Positions 15,592 through 23,936 are shown, numbered from the stretch's first letter. The stretch: DNA of 24,434 nt from Paracoccaceae bacterium (GCA_026982255.1 JALSHL010000087.1:1-24434), one strand, 5' to 3'. Notes: generated by a model from the letters alone, not told the origin. Program-made: numbers and translations.

Positions 15592-16167
15592 ATGTCGAAC
15601 ATTGCCATCATCGGTTGGGGATCACTGATCTGGGACCTCGACAACCTTGCACCGCATACGAACGGCGACTGGGAAATGGAGGGCGGGCCGTGCCTGCCGA
15701 TGGAATTCAGCCGGATTTCCCCGAAACGGAAAATGGGGTTGGTGGTGTGTCTTGATCCGGTGGTCGGCGTGCCCTGTGCAACGCATGTCATCGCCTCGGA
15801 CAAAACGGATATAGCGGCGGCGGTGGCGGATCTTGCGGCCCGCGAACGGGCGCCGCTGGACCGGATCGGCGCGGTGCATGTGGACGGAACACGACAGGGG
15901 CGGATGCCGGAGGTTTGCGAGACGGTGGCGGCGTGGTGTGCCCGCACGGGGCGGGACGGGGCGGTCTGGACCGATCTGGAGCCGAATTTTGCCGAACATA
16001 CGGGGCAGGCGTTCTCGCTCGAACGCGGGCTGGCCTATCTGCGGAAGTTGCAGGGGGACAGTCTGGCCGAGGCGCATCGCTATATCACCAGCGCACCGCC
16101 ACAGACCGCAACGCCCATGCGGAAATTTCTGGAATCGGACCCCTGGTGGCGGGGGTTAAATCCCTGA
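15592..16167 (+). CDS. Gamma-glutamylcyclotransferase-like fold protein
   Basis: A 191-residue protein beginning MSNIAIIGWGSLIWD. The hydrophobic-G-x-GSL-hydrophobic element at residues 5-13 is the substrate-loop signature of the GGCT/AIG2/BtrG fold, where it binds a gamma-glutamyl group. The rest of the chain is less typical: EMEGGPCLPMEFSRIS and KLQGDSLAEAHRYI recur in bacterial 'hypothetical' relatives. The ATG at 15592 is chosen over one 33 bp upstream because GGAGG lies 6 bp before it. Cytosolic. The 3' end overlaps the convergent LysE gene by 12 bp. Enzymatic activity is unproven; the family call rests mainly on the N-terminal motif and overall size. Confidence 0.6.
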   Translation: MSNIAIIGWGSLIWDLDNLAPHTNGDWEMEGGPCLPMEFSRISPKRKMGLVVCLDPVVGVPCATHVIASDKTDIAAAVADLAARERAPLDRIGAVHVDGTRQGRMPEVCETVAAWCARTGRDGAVWTDLEPNFAEHTGQAFSLERGLAYLRKLQGDSLAEAHRYITSAPPQTATPMRKFLESDPWWRGLNP

Positions 16168-16758
16168 CCACAGCACCGCGATCACACCGGCCACGATGAT
16201 TGCCGCCATGGTCAGGTTAAACACGCGCAGACGCAGCGGCGATTTCAGCCAGCGTTGCAGAAACTGCCCGAAGGCGGCCCAGCCGGTGGCCGAGGTTGCG
16301 CCGCTCAGCATCGAGACCACGGCCATGATCGCCGCCGACAGCACGGGTTGCTCGGCATTCAGGAACTGCCCGACGAGGCCGACGCACATCGCCCAGGCCT
16401 TCGGGTTGATCCACTGGAAGGCTGCGGCCTGCAGGAAGGTAAACGGACGGGTGCGGGCGCCCGGCTCGCCCGGGGCCCTGGTGTTGGCGATGCGCCATGC
16501 CACCCAGAGCAGAAGCGCGGCCCCTGCCCAGCGCAAAACGGTCTGGATGACGGGGAAACGGTCGAAAACCTCGCCCAGTCCCAGCGCCACGGTGAACAGC
16601 ATGAAGCCGAAACCGACGAACACCCCGACGATATGCGGCAGGGTTGCCCGCAAACCGAAGGTTGCGCCGGAGGAGGCCAGCATCAGATTGTTCGGCCCCG
16701 GCGTCCATGTGGCGGCCAGCAGGATACCGAAAAGGGCGAGGATTGAATCGAAAGGCAT
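16156..16758 (-). CDS. LysE-family amino-acid/metabolite exporter
   Basis: A 200-residue inner-membrane protein with about six hydrophobic segments. TWTPGPNNLML at residues 18-28 is the LysE/RhtB signature in the first helix pair, and FQWINPKAW in the middle is the second conserved motif. These proteins export amino acids or related compounds by proton antiport; the substrate cannot be read off. The ATG has only a poor ribosome-binding site. The gene starts 55 bp after the CCA-enzyme stop and may be read through from that operon. It overlaps the convergent GGCT-like gene by 12 bp, leaving no room for a bidirectional terminator. Confidence 0.85.
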   Translation of the reverse strand: MPFDSILALFGILLAATWTPGPNNLMLASSGATFGLRATLPHIVGVFVGFGFMLFTVALGLGEVFDRFPVIQTVLRWAGAALLLWVAWRIANTRAPGEPGARTRPFTFLQAAAFQWINPKAWAMCVGLVGQFLNAEQPVLSAAIMAVVSMLSGATSATGWAAFGQFLQRWLKSPLRLRVFNLTMAAIIVAGVIAVLWSGI

Positions 16759-16813
16759 TTTCAGAGTCCGGATAGGTCAGGGAACATGACCATTCCAGAA
16801 GCCGCGCGGCGTG

Positions 16814-17968
16814 TCAACCGTCCAGCAGCGCGCTTTTGTCGAGGGTGAAGCCGGAGTCTATCCACCGGCGTTCCAGCCGCTTCAGTTCGGCCCCCAATTG
16901 CGGACCGGCGCCGGTTTTTTCCATTAGGTCGGCCCCGCGCAGGGGAAATTCCGCGGAGGCGCCTCTGGCCACTTCGACGGCCAGCCCGTCCGGCAAGGGG
17001 GTGCCAAGGGTTGCCGCCGTGACCAGCGCCGCATCAAGCGCCGCATCGCCACCGAAAAGATAGGCGTTGACGGCGGCGCTCTCGCCCGACTGCATGGCCT
17101 TGCGGATGTTGGACAGATCGCGGGCCTCGGCCTTTGACAGGCGCAGGGCCTTGGCCGGTTTCTCGCCCCCCAGCGCCACCAGCCGCCGTTGCCAGCGCGG
17201 GGCGATGGTGTTGACCTGTTCCAGATGCACCAGCGGCGCAATAAACTGTGCCGAGGCACCGGCCAGCACCTGCGCCAGCGCGCCACAGGCATCCATCGCG
17301 GCCAGCGCGGGAGCGGGATCCGGCGCGGCGAGGAGTTTTTTCATCTCGGACCCGTTGCGTTCCTTCGACAGGCGCGCAATGCCCTCCACATGGGTGGCGC
17401 AGGCGGCGAGACCCTCGGGGTCCGGTCCCTCGGCAGGGTTGCCATACCACGCATAGAACCGGAAAAACCGCAGGATGCGCAGGTAGTCCTCCTCGATCCG
17501 CCGGGCGGCGTCCTCGATAAAGCGGATGCGGCGGGCCTTGATGTCGGGCAGGCCGCCGACCGGATCGGTCAGGGTGCCGTCGGCAGCGACATAGAGTGCG
17601 TTGACGGTGAAATCGCGGCGCAGGGCGTCGTCGTGGATGTTGTCGGAAAAGGCCACGGTGGCGCGGCGGCCGTCCGTAGCGACATCCTTGCGAAAGGTGG
17701 TGACCTCGTGCGGGATACCGTTGCTGATGACGGTGATCGTGCCGTGGTCGATGCCGGTCGGCACGGATTTCATCCCTGCGGCCCCGACGATTTCCACCAC
17801 CTGTTCGGGGCGGGCGTCGGTGGCCATGTCCACATCGGCGACCGGCACGCCAAGCAGCGCATTGCGCACGCAGCCGCCCACGGTATAGGCCTGATGCCCC
17901 GCATCGGCGAGCGCCCGCAGCACGCGCTGGGTATCGGGGGCTGTCAGCCAGTCTCCGGTTACCTGCAT
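16814..17968 (-). CDS. cca: CCA tRNA nucleotidyltransferase / poly(A) polymerase family
   Basis: A 384-residue class II nucleotidyltransferase. VGGCVRNALLG (30-40) is the conserved GG motif, DVDMAT (45-50) supplies the two metal-binding aspartates, VTTFRKDV follows, then RRDFTVNALY in the neck region, and EEDYLRILRFFRFYAWYG marks the start of the RNA-binding helices. Class II enzymes either add CCA to tRNA 3' ends or polyadenylate RNA; alphaproteobacterial single-copy members of this length usually maintain tRNA CCA ends. It overlaps the Nudix gene by 10 bp and is the third gene of a ribA-nudix-cca unit. Confidence 0.88.
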   Translation of the reverse strand: MQVTGDWLTAPDTQRVLRALADAGHQAYTVGGCVRNALLGVPVADVDMATDARPEQVVEIVGAAGMKSVPTGIDHGTITVISNGIPHEVTTFRKDVATDGRRATVAFSDNIHDDALRRDFTVNALYVAADGTLTDPVGGLPDIKARRIRFIEDAARRIEEDYLRILRFFRFYAWYGNPAEGPDPEGLAACATHVEGIARLSKERNGSEMKKLLAAPDPAPALAAMDACGALAQVLAGASAQFIAPLVHLEQVNTIAPRWQRRLVALGGEKPAKALRLSKAEARDLSNIRKAMQSGESAAVNAYLFGGDAALDAALVTAATLGTPLPDGLAVEVARGASAEFPLRGADLMEKTGAGPQLGAELKRLERRWIDSGFTLDKSALLDG

Positions 17969-18561
17969 TGCAATATCCTGTCGCTGAGCGCCCTGATTAT
18001 GCGCGCGGTGGCCCCCCAGATGTAATAGGGACCATAGGGAATGGTGTAATAGCGGCGGCGGCGGCCCTGCCAGTTGCGGCCCTGAATGGTCATATTCGCC
18101 GGATCCATCAGGAAATCGAGCGGGGTTTCGAATACCTCCTCGACCTCGCCACGCTCGGGCACCGGTGTGAAATCCCGCACCAGCCCGAGAACGGGGGTAA
18201 CAGTGAAATTCGTCACGGTTTCATGCCGGTCCAGCGGGCCGAGCAGGGTGACCTCGGTATGCGGCAGGCCGATTTCCTCCTGTGCCTCGCGCAGGGCGGC
18301 ATCCTCGACGGTTTCGCCATCCTCGACCTTCCCCCCGGGGAAGGCCACCTGCCCGGGGTGGTGTTTCAGGTGCGAGGCGCGTTTGGTCAGCACCACCTGC
18401 AAGCCCGAAGGCCGCGTGATCACCGGCACCAGCACCGAAGCGGGGCGCAGCTTGCGGCCCTTGGGCAGCAGCGCCGTGTATTCGGGGTTGAGGTCGTAGT
18501 CGGACGAAGGCGCCACCGGCCCCATATCCACCGCACGGCGGAGCTGATCCACCGTAATCAT
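17959..18561 (-). CDS. CoA pyrophosphatase-type Nudix hydrolase
   Basis: A 200-residue Nudix hydrolase. The full Nudix box runs from G77 through E83, R91-E92, E95-E96 and G98 (GX5EX7REUXEEXGU), with REAQEEIGL as its core. It is preceded by LTKRASHLKHHPGQVAFPGG (59-77), the extra motif of the CoA pyrophosphatase (NudL/YeaB, UPF0035) subgroup, which splits CoA or acyl-CoA into phosphopantetheine and 3',5'-ADP. Cytosolic. It overlaps the ribA stop by 4 bp (ATGA) and the cca start by 10 bp, so all three are coupled. A nudix gene directly before cca is a familiar alphaproteobacterial pairing. Confidence 0.88.
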   Translation of the reverse strand: MITVDQLRRAVDMGPVAPSSDYDLNPEYTALLPKGRKLRPASVLVPVITRPSGLQVVLTKRASHLKHHPGQVAFPGGKVEDGETVEDAALREAQEEIGLPHTEVTLLGPLDRHETVTNFTVTPVLGLVRDFTPVPERGEVEEVFETPLDFLMDPANMTIQGRNWQGRRRRYYTIPYGPYYIWGATARIIRALSDRILQCR

Positions 18562-19646
18562 AACAGATGCCCGCTTTTGGCCGCCTTGGTCGCCAGGTAG
18601 CCCTCGTTATGCGGGTTTTCCCCGACCTTGAGCGGGACACGTTCGGTGACTTTGATGCCGGAGGATTCCATCATTGCCACCTTGGCGGGGTTGTTGGTCA
18701 TCAGCCGCACGGCGGAAAAGCCCAGCGCCTTGAGGATTTCGGCGCCGAGACGGAAATCCCGTTCGTCATCCTCGAACCCCAGCCGGTGGTTGGCCTCGAC
18801 AGTGTCGAAACCCTGATCCTGCAGCGCATAGGCCCGCATCTTGTTGGCGGCGCCGATACCGCGCCCCTCCTGGTTCATATAGAGCAGAACCCCCGCGCCC
18901 CCGGCCCCGATCTGGGCCAGTGCCGCGCGCAGTTGCGGGCCGCAGTCGCATTTGAGCGAGCCGAGCAGGTCGCCGGTGAAACAGGCGGAATGCAGGCGGG
19001 CCAGCACCGGCCTGTCGCGCGGCGGGTTGCCGATTTCGACGGCGTAGTGTTCCTCGCCACCGTCGAGCGGGCGGAACACATGCACGCGGCCCTGTTCCGA
19101 AACATGCATCGGCAGGCGCGCGGCGGAGACCTCCTGCAATCCGGTCACTTCGGCCAGCGTCAGCAGATCCTGCGCCGCGATCCGGTTCAGCCCGTCCTCC
19201 CGCACCAGCGCATCGGCATTCCGCACCGGCACCACCACCACGGCGGGGAGCAGATGGGCGCGTTTGGCCAGCGCGATGCCGGCGCGCGGAATATCGGCAG
19301 AACCGTCGCGGATGCTGCGGAACGGCCCTTTCATCGGGGTGTCGAGGTCGCGCGACGGGTCGGCCATGGCGTGCAGCCAGTCGACACCGGCCCCGTCCGG
19401 CACCGCAATCCGCGCCAGATCGCCGTCATAGGCGGGAGTGTGCAGGGTTTCGGCACGGCGTGCGGTGATCGCCAGTTGCAGCCCCGTGCCCAGCGCGCGC
19501 AATTCGGCCAGACGGGCGGAGGTCAGGGCCTCGGCCGCCAGCACCAGCGCGGCGCTGTCCCCGTCGGTCACCACCACCGGCACGCCGATGCGGATATCGC
19601 TGCCCATGCGGGCGATGCGTTCTTCTCGGTTCAGGGACAGGGTCAT
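18558..19646 (-). CDS. ribA: GTP cyclohydrolase II RibA with long N-terminal domain
   Basis: A 362-residue riboflavin-pathway enzyme. The C-terminal half is a complete GTP cyclohydrolase II: zinc cysteines C222, C233 and C235 (HSACFTGDLLGSLKCDC), the catalytic stretch YMNQEGRGIG (256-265), and LMTNNPAK (315-322). It opens GTP to the diaminopyrimidinone precursor of riboflavin. The first ~170 residues vaguely recall a RibB (DHBP synthase) domain, for example GVPVVVTDGDSAALVLAAE, but the usual acidic RE-x-E-x-D active-site cluster is missing, so this half is probably inactive. ATG at 19646 is preferred; a TTG at 19658 and an ATG at 19607 are alternatives, none with a strong ribosome-binding site. 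Confidence 0.9.
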   Translation of the reverse strand: MTLSLNREERIARMGSDIRIGVPVVVTDGDSAALVLAAEALTSARLAELRALGTGLQLAITARRAETLHTPAYDGDLARIAVPDGAGVDWLHAMADPSRDLDTPMKGPFRSIRDGSADIPRAGIALAKRAHLLPAVVVVPVRNADALVREDGLNRIAAQDLLTLAEVTGLQEVSAARLPMHVSEQGRVHVFRPLDGGEEHYAVEIGNPPRDRPVLARLHSACFTGDLLGSLKCDCGPQLRAALAQIGAGGAGVLLYMNQEGRGIGAANKMRAYALQDQGFDTVEANHRLGFEDDERDFRLGAEILKALGFSAVRLMTNNPAKVAMMESSGIKVTERVPLKVGENPHNEGYLATKAAKSGHLL

Positions 19647-19722
19647 GCGGGCCGCCAAATGTTACAGTTTGTGTTCCCGTATATCCCCTGCCCGCCGGAA
19701 TTGAAACATTTCCCGCAAAAGC

Positions 19723-19736
19723 CACACAGCTGTGTG
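19723..19736. promoter_or_regulatory. 14 bp perfect palindrome between ribA and the response regulator
   Basis: CACACAGCTGTGTG is a perfect 14 bp palindrome in the 151 bp divergent gap between ribA (start 19646) and the OmpR-type regulator (start 19798). It sits roughly mid-gap, about 61 bp from the regulator ATG and 76 bp from the ribA ATG. A symmetric site in such a place is a good candidate for a dimeric DNA-binding protein. The symmetric form differs from the direct repeats usually bound by OmpR-family proteins, so autoregulation by the neighbour is not obvious. Confidence 0.4.
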
Positions 19737-19797
19737 AGGCGCCTTGCGAAAACCGCCGTGGCCGAACATCTTGGGGACAGAAACGGAGGAACGCACA

Positions 19798-20484
19798 ATG
19801 GGCAATATCAAGAAAATCCTGATGGTCGATGACGAGGAGGACCTGCGCGAGGCGCTGGCCGACCAGTTGGTGATGACCGACGAGTTCGACGTGTTCGAGG
19901 CCGGAACCGGTGCCGAGGGGCTGAAAAAGGCCAAGGAAACCCTGTATGACCTGATCGTGCTGGACGTGGGGCTGCCCGACATGGACGGCCGCGAATTGTG
20001 CCGTTTGATGCGCAAGCAGGGGGTCAAGGCGCCGATCCTGATGCTGACGGGGCATACGACCGACTCCGATACCATTCTGGGGCTGGATGCGGGGGCGAAC
20101 GACTATGTTTCCAAACCGTTCAAATTTCCGGTGCTGCTGGCCCGCATCCGCGCGCAGCTGCGCCAGCATGAGCAGTCCGAGGACGCGGTGTTCACCATCG
20201 GGCCGTATACGTTCAAACCGGCGGCCAAGATGCTGATCGACGATGACGAGCGCAAGATCCGGCTGACCGAGAAGGAAACCAATATCCTGAAGTTCCTCTA
20301 TCGGGCCAACGAAGGTGTGGTCGCGCGCGATGTGCTGCTGCACGAAGTCTGGGGCTATAACGCCGGTGTCACCACGCACACGCTGGAGACCCATATCTAT
20401 CGTCTGCGCCAGAAGATCGAGCCGGACCCCTCCAACGCCCGCCTGCTGGTAACGGAGAGCGGCGGCTACCGGCTGGCTATTTAA
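19798..20484 (+). CDS. OmpR/PhoB-family response regulator (CenR-like)
   Basis: A 228-residue two-component regulator. The receiver domain has the acidic pocket D11-D12, phosphoacceptor D56 (LIVLDVGLPD), T84 and K106 (SKPFKF). The winged-helix output domain at 125-228 has TEKETNILKFLYRA, HEVWGYNAGVTTHTLETHI and RLRQKIEPDPSNARLLVT, nearly invariant in alphaproteobacterial regulators resembling CenR. No histidine kinase is adjacent, so this is an orphan here, again as for CenR. The ATG at 19798 is chosen for GGAGG 7 bp upstream and for the normal N-terminus; an upstream ATG adds 18 atypical residues. The gene ends before a strong intrinsic terminator. Confidence 0.85.
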   Translation: MGNIKKILMVDDEEDLREALADQLVMTDEFDVFEAGTGAEGLKKAKETLYDLIVLDVGLPDMDGRELCRLMRKQGVKAPILMLTGHTTDSDTILGLDAGANDYVSKPFKFPVLLARIRAQLRQHEQSEDAVFTIGPYTFKPAAKMLIDDDERKIRLTEKETNILKFLYRANEGVVARDVLLHEVWGYNAGVTTHTLETHIYRLRQKIEPDPSNARLLVTESGGYRLAI

Positions 20485-20508
20485 CCTGTTTCCCTCCCTG
20501 GACTTGAG

Positions 20509-20538
20509 CCCGCTGCGCCTGTCGTAGCGGGTTTTTTT
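20509..20538 (+). terminator. Rho-independent terminator of the response regulator gene
   Basis: CCCGCTGCG (20509-20517) pairs with CGTAGCGGG (20523-20531), one G-T pair included, giving a 9 bp stem with a 5-base loop followed directly by seven T residues (20532-20538). It starts 24 bp after the regulator stop codon. This is the clearest intrinsic terminator in the window and separates the regulator from the copper unit downstream. Confidence 0.9.
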
Positions 20539-20690
20539 GTGGATTGTCGCCACAACAGGCATCCACCGCTTGCCGCTCTGGCCGCTGCATATAGCCGCAA
20601 CCTGTGGAAACCGGCTGCAAGTATACATAGCTCGGATACCGAATTCGGCATTAATACGGAGGTAACCCTCACAAAACCGCTTTCCGGCGC

Positions 20691-20721
20691 TTGACCTTCC
20701 ACCTGCTGGAAAGCCTAGTTC
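20691..20721 (+). promoter_or_regulatory. CueR/MerR-type copper-responsive promoter
   Basis: TTGACC (-35, 20691-20696) is followed by a 19 bp spacer and a weak -10, TAGTTC (20716-20721). The spacer holds an imperfect dyad, ACCTTCC...GGAAAGC (20694-20700 and 20708-20714). An overlong 19-20 bp spacer with this dyad is the hallmark of MerR-family metal promoters, and the sequence closely resembles the CueR-controlled E. coli copA promoter as I remember it. The start codon of the multicopper oxidase lies 28 bp beyond the -10. No cueR gene is in the window, so the regulator would act in trans. Confidence 0.7.
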
Positions 20722-20748
20722 AACATTAGCAACCAACAAGGATCCCGG

Positions 20749-22191
20749 ATGACACCGCTTAGTTTCACATTTTCCCGACGTAATTTTCTGAAATCCACAG
20801 GCGCGGCTTTTGTCGTCGCGGGCAGCTTTCCGCTGGCCGGCCGGACACAACAGAACGGCGCTATAAACCCGTTGCGCATTCCGGCGCAGCTCGAAGGGCG
20901 GGACGAGGGCGGTGTGCAGGTTTACGACCTGACCATGCGGAAAGGCATCTCGACATTTTTCGAGGGTTACGAGACCGAGACGCTGGGCCTGAACGGCGAT
21001 TACCTCGGGCCGACCCTGCGGATGCGCGACGGCGAAACCGTGCGGATCAATGTCACCAATACCATCGGCGAAACCTCTACCCTGCACTGGCACGGGATGC
21101 ACCTGCCGGCGAAAATGGATGGCGGGCCGCACCAGCCGATCCGGGACGGGGAAACCTGGTCTCCGGAATTCACGGTCAAGCAGAAGGCTGCCGCGCTCTG
21201 GTATCATTCCCACCAGATGGAAAAAACCGCCGAGCATGTCTGGCGGGGGCTGGCCGGCATGGTCTGGATCGACGACGCGGAAAGCGACACGATCGAGCTG
21301 CCGAAAACCTATGGCACCGACGATTTGCCGCTGGTATTGCACGACCGCCGTTTCGCCAGCGACGGCAGCATGGAATACCGGGCGGGCATGCGCGAAATGA
21401 TGATGGGCATGATCGGAAACGTTCCCCTCGCCAACGGCACGGTAGACCCGTATTTCGACGCGACAACAGAAAAGCTGCGCCTGCGGATACTCAACGGTTC
21501 GAACGCCACGTTCTATTACCTCGGACTCGACAACGACCAGCCGTTCACGCAGGTCGCCTCGGACGGAGGGTTCCTCGAAACACCGGTGGAAATGACGCGA
21601 CTGCTGCTCGGGCCGGCGGAACGGGCCGAAATCGTGATCGATCTGGAACCGGGACAGGTTGTATCGCTGCGCAATATTTCCAACGCGCTGCCGTTCCGGT
21701 TCCTTGAAATCCGCGCGGCCGAAACCCTGACCCCCTCACCAGCCATTCCGGCGCGGCTGACCGACATCGAATGGCTGAAGCCGGAAGATGCGGTTGTGAC
21801 CCGCCGTTTCGACATGGAAACCCGCATGGGTGGCATGATGGGCGGCGGCGGCAATGCGCACACCATCAACGGCAAGGTCATGGACATGATGCGCATCGAC
21901 GAAACCGTAAAGATGGGCGATACCGAAATCTGGGAGATCCGCAACGTCTCGGGCATGCCGCATGTCTGGCATATGCACGATGTGCAGTTCCAGATCCTCG
22001 ACCGTAACGGCAAGCCGCCCCTCGCCAACGAAATGGCCCGCAAGGATGCCGTCACCCTGCGCGGTGGCGAGGTCGTGCGCCTGATCATGCGGTTCGAGGA
22101 TTACGCCGACCCCGACACCCCCTTCATGTATCACTGCCACATTCTGGAACACGAGGATGCGGGCATGATGGGACAATTCGTGGTGGTCTGA
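20749..22191 (+). CDS. Tat-exported multicopper oxidase (CueO-like)
   Basis: A 480-residue multicopper oxidase. The Tat signal is SRRNFLKSTGAAFVVAG at residues 9-25. All four copper-ligand motifs are present: HWHG (H113, H115), WYHSH (H153, H155), HVWHMH (H405, H408, H410) and HCHILEHEDAGM (462-473), where the last supplies the H-C-H trinuclear/T1 link and the axial Met473. Three cupredoxin domains fit the length. Met-rich stretches (MREMMMGM near 214-221 and MGGMMGG near 360-366) resemble the extra Cu(I)-binding segments of CueO. It should oxidise periplasmic Cu(I) using O2. AAGGA 6-7 bp before the ATG is the ribosome-binding site, downstream of the CueR-type promoter. Confidence 0.92.
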   Translation: MTPLSFTFSRRNFLKSTGAAFVVAGSFPLAGRTQQNGAINPLRIPAQLEGRDEGGVQVYDLTMRKGISTFFEGYETETLGLNGDYLGPTLRMRDGETVRINVTNTIGETSTLHWHGMHLPAKMDGGPHQPIRDGETWSPEFTVKQKAAALWYHSHQMEKTAEHVWRGLAGMVWIDDAESDTIELPKTYGTDDLPLVLHDRRFASDGSMEYRAGMREMMMGMIGNVPLANGTVDPYFDATTEKLRLRILNGSNATFYYLGLDNDQPFTQVASDGGFLETPVEMTRLLLGPAERAEIVIDLEPGQVVSLRNISNALPFRFLEIRAAETLTPSPAIPARLTDIEWLKPEDAVVTRRFDMETRMGGMMGGGGNAHTINGKVMDMMRIDETVKMGDTEIWEIRNVSGMPHVWHMHDVQFQILDRNGKPPLANEMARKDAVTLRGGEVVRLIMRFEDYADPDTPFMYHCHILEHEDAGMMGQFVVV

Positions 22192-22215
22192 CCCCGCTGA
22201 AAAGGAAAGCAACCG

Positions 22216-22827
22216 ATGACGAAATTCGATCAGAACTCCCTGTTTCCCGCAACCGCCATGCCGGATGCCGAATGGTGGAAACATCTGTGGCCCAGACCGG
22301 AGATCGTCTTGCGCAAGGTCTGCATCCGCCCCGGCATGAGCGCCGTGGACCTGTGTTGCGGCGACGGCATTTTTACCGCACCGATGGCACGAATGCTCGA
22401 AGGGCGCGTGACCGGGGTCGATATTGACCCTGCCATGCTGGCCCGTGCCAAACGCCACGTCAAAAAACAGGGTGGGCCGGATTGCACATGGGTGCAGGGG
22501 GATGCACGCAACCTGCCCGGACTGCTGGAGGAAAAGGTCGATGCGGTGCTGATCGCCAACACCTTTCACGGAATCCCCGACAAGCCGGAAATGGTGCGGG
22601 GGGTGAAACAGGTGCTGAAGCCCGGCGGGTTGTTCATCGTCATCAACTGGCACGCGCAACCGCGCGAGGAAACCACCGTGCTGGGCCATGCCCGCGGACC
22701 GGATACCGCACTGCGCATGACGCCGGTAGAAACCAGCAAGATGATCGAGGCCGAGGGCTTCACGCTGGAAACCGTGGCAGAGCTGCCGCCGTATCATTAC
22801 GGCGCGGTGTTTCGCCTGCCGGCATAG
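22216..22827 (+). CDS. Class I SAM-dependent methyltransferase
   Basis: A 203-residue Rossmann-type methyltransferase. Motif I is VDLCCGDGIFT at 44-54, the acidic adenosine ligand follows in GVDIDPAMLARA near residue 71, motif II is about DAVLIANTFHGI, and KPGGLFIVINWH gives motif III. The acceptor is unknown; ubiquinone and small-molecule methyltransferases share this pattern. The gene begins 24 bp after the multicopper oxidase with AAGGAAA upstream, so it is almost certainly in the copper-induced transcript. A role in copper tolerance is inferred from this linkage alone. Confidence 0.85.
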   Translation: MTKFDQNSLFPATAMPDAEWWKHLWPRPEIVLRKVCIRPGMSAVDLCCGDGIFTAPMARMLEGRVTGVDIDPAMLARAKRHVKKQGGPDCTWVQGDARNLPGLLEEKVDAVLIANTFHGIPDKPEMVRGVKQVLKPGGLFIVINWHAQPREETTVLGHARGPDTALRMTPVETSKMIEAEGFTLETVAELPPYHYGAVFRLPA

Positions 22828-22896
22828 CGCCCGGGTCGGGACAAGGCTTTATTCGCCATATACATACAAACGCGGAGTGGAAATTCTCATGCACCC

Positions 22897-23936
22897 ATGG
22901 TATCTGATTGGAGTTACAGGGCTATATCCGCAATCATTGACAATCGGTTCAGAGGCGCGACACGGGAAATAATATCAGTGAAGTATCCGGAAACTTCACA
23001 GGTACGACGGCGCCGGATTCGACATCGGGGATATTTCTGGACGGGTGGGTCGCAACGCTCGACCTTGGCGACCCGACCGTCACATCCATCAGCGGGGATT
23101 TCGACGAATACGACGGGGCCACCGGGACAAGCACCGGCGAGGCGAGCCCTTACACGTTCGGCCCCCTGAGCACCACGGCCTACGGCACAATCGTATTCGA
23201 TACCAATACCGGAACCTTTACCTTCGTCGTTGACAGGGCGGCGGTCATTGCGTCGGGAGCCGACCAGGTCGTTTCCTTCACCGTGACCGGGAGCGGTTTT
23301 TTCGGAGACGAGGATTCCGTCACTATTACCATTCTTGTCTGTGTGGCCCGCGGCACCTTGATCGAAACGTCGCATGGCGATGTGCCGGTTGAAAAGCTGG
23401 CGGTCGGCGATCTGGTGCAAACACTGGATAACGGTCTGCAACCTGTCCGCTGGATCGGCTCTCGCAAAATCGGGGCGGCGGAACTGGCGGGCAACGACTC
23501 TCTGTTGCCAATCCGTATTCTGAAGGGCGCTCTGGGAGAGGGCCTGCCGGAAAAGGATCTTCTGGTATCCCCGCAACACAGGGTGCTGGTCGGTGGCTGG
23601 CGCGCGGAATTGCTGTTTGGCGAGTCCGAAGTGCTGGCGCCGGCAAAAGGCCTGATCAATGATCACACCGTGATACGGGACACAAGTGTCGAGGAAATCG
23701 AGTATTTCCACGTTCTTTTCGATTCACACGAAATCATCAAAACCGATGGTGCCTTTACGGAAAGCTTCCATCCCGGAGCCTATACCATGCGGGAGATGGA
23801 TGACGCCGCACGTGCCGAGCTGATACAGATCCTCCCGCAATTGGCAACTGCCTCCGGGAGCTATGGCAATACGGCACGGATGGTGCTCAAAACCTCAGAG
23901 GCGGGGCTGATCGATATATCGAGAGAAGGTTTCTAG
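22897..23936 (+). CDS. Secreted-type Hint-domain protein with apparent 5' frameshift
   Basis: From 22941 to the stop at 23936 one frame reads a Ser/Thr/Gly/Asp-rich beta domain (TGNNISEVSGNFTGTTA..., then FTVTGSGFFGDEDSVTITI), followed by a C-terminal Hint (hedgehog/intein, Hint_2-type) domain: CVARGTLIET from 23340, VPVEKLAVGDLVQTLDNG, and the SPQHRVLV block. These proteins are common in Rhodobacteraceae and are usually exported. That frame has no ATG, GTG or TTG between its upstream TGA (22938) and a GTG at 23283, which would cut off half the beta domain. The next frame gives MVSDWSYRAISAIIDN from 22897, and one missing base near 22963 would join the two. The 1040 bp span, one short of a multiple of three, fits that. 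A sequencing error is possible; if real, the protein is broken or restarts at 23283. Confidence 0.65.

Noticed and set aside
20537..20555. TTGTGG...CCACAA inverted repeat just after the regulator terminator
   Set aside because: Only 6 bp arms, no T-run of its own and no relation to a start codon; not distinguishable from chance.
19426..21342. A 638-residue minus-strand frame spanning the response regulator and part of the oxidase
   Set aside because: It runs antisense to two well-supported genes, crosses a strong terminator and a promoter, and has no recognisable domain.
22889..22972. Short frame MHPWYLIGVTG... with GGAG 11 bp upstream
   Set aside because: Only 27 residues and it ends before the Hint coding frame begins; the next-frame ATG at 22897 fits the downstream domain better, though this frame cannot be fully excluded as the original N-terminus.
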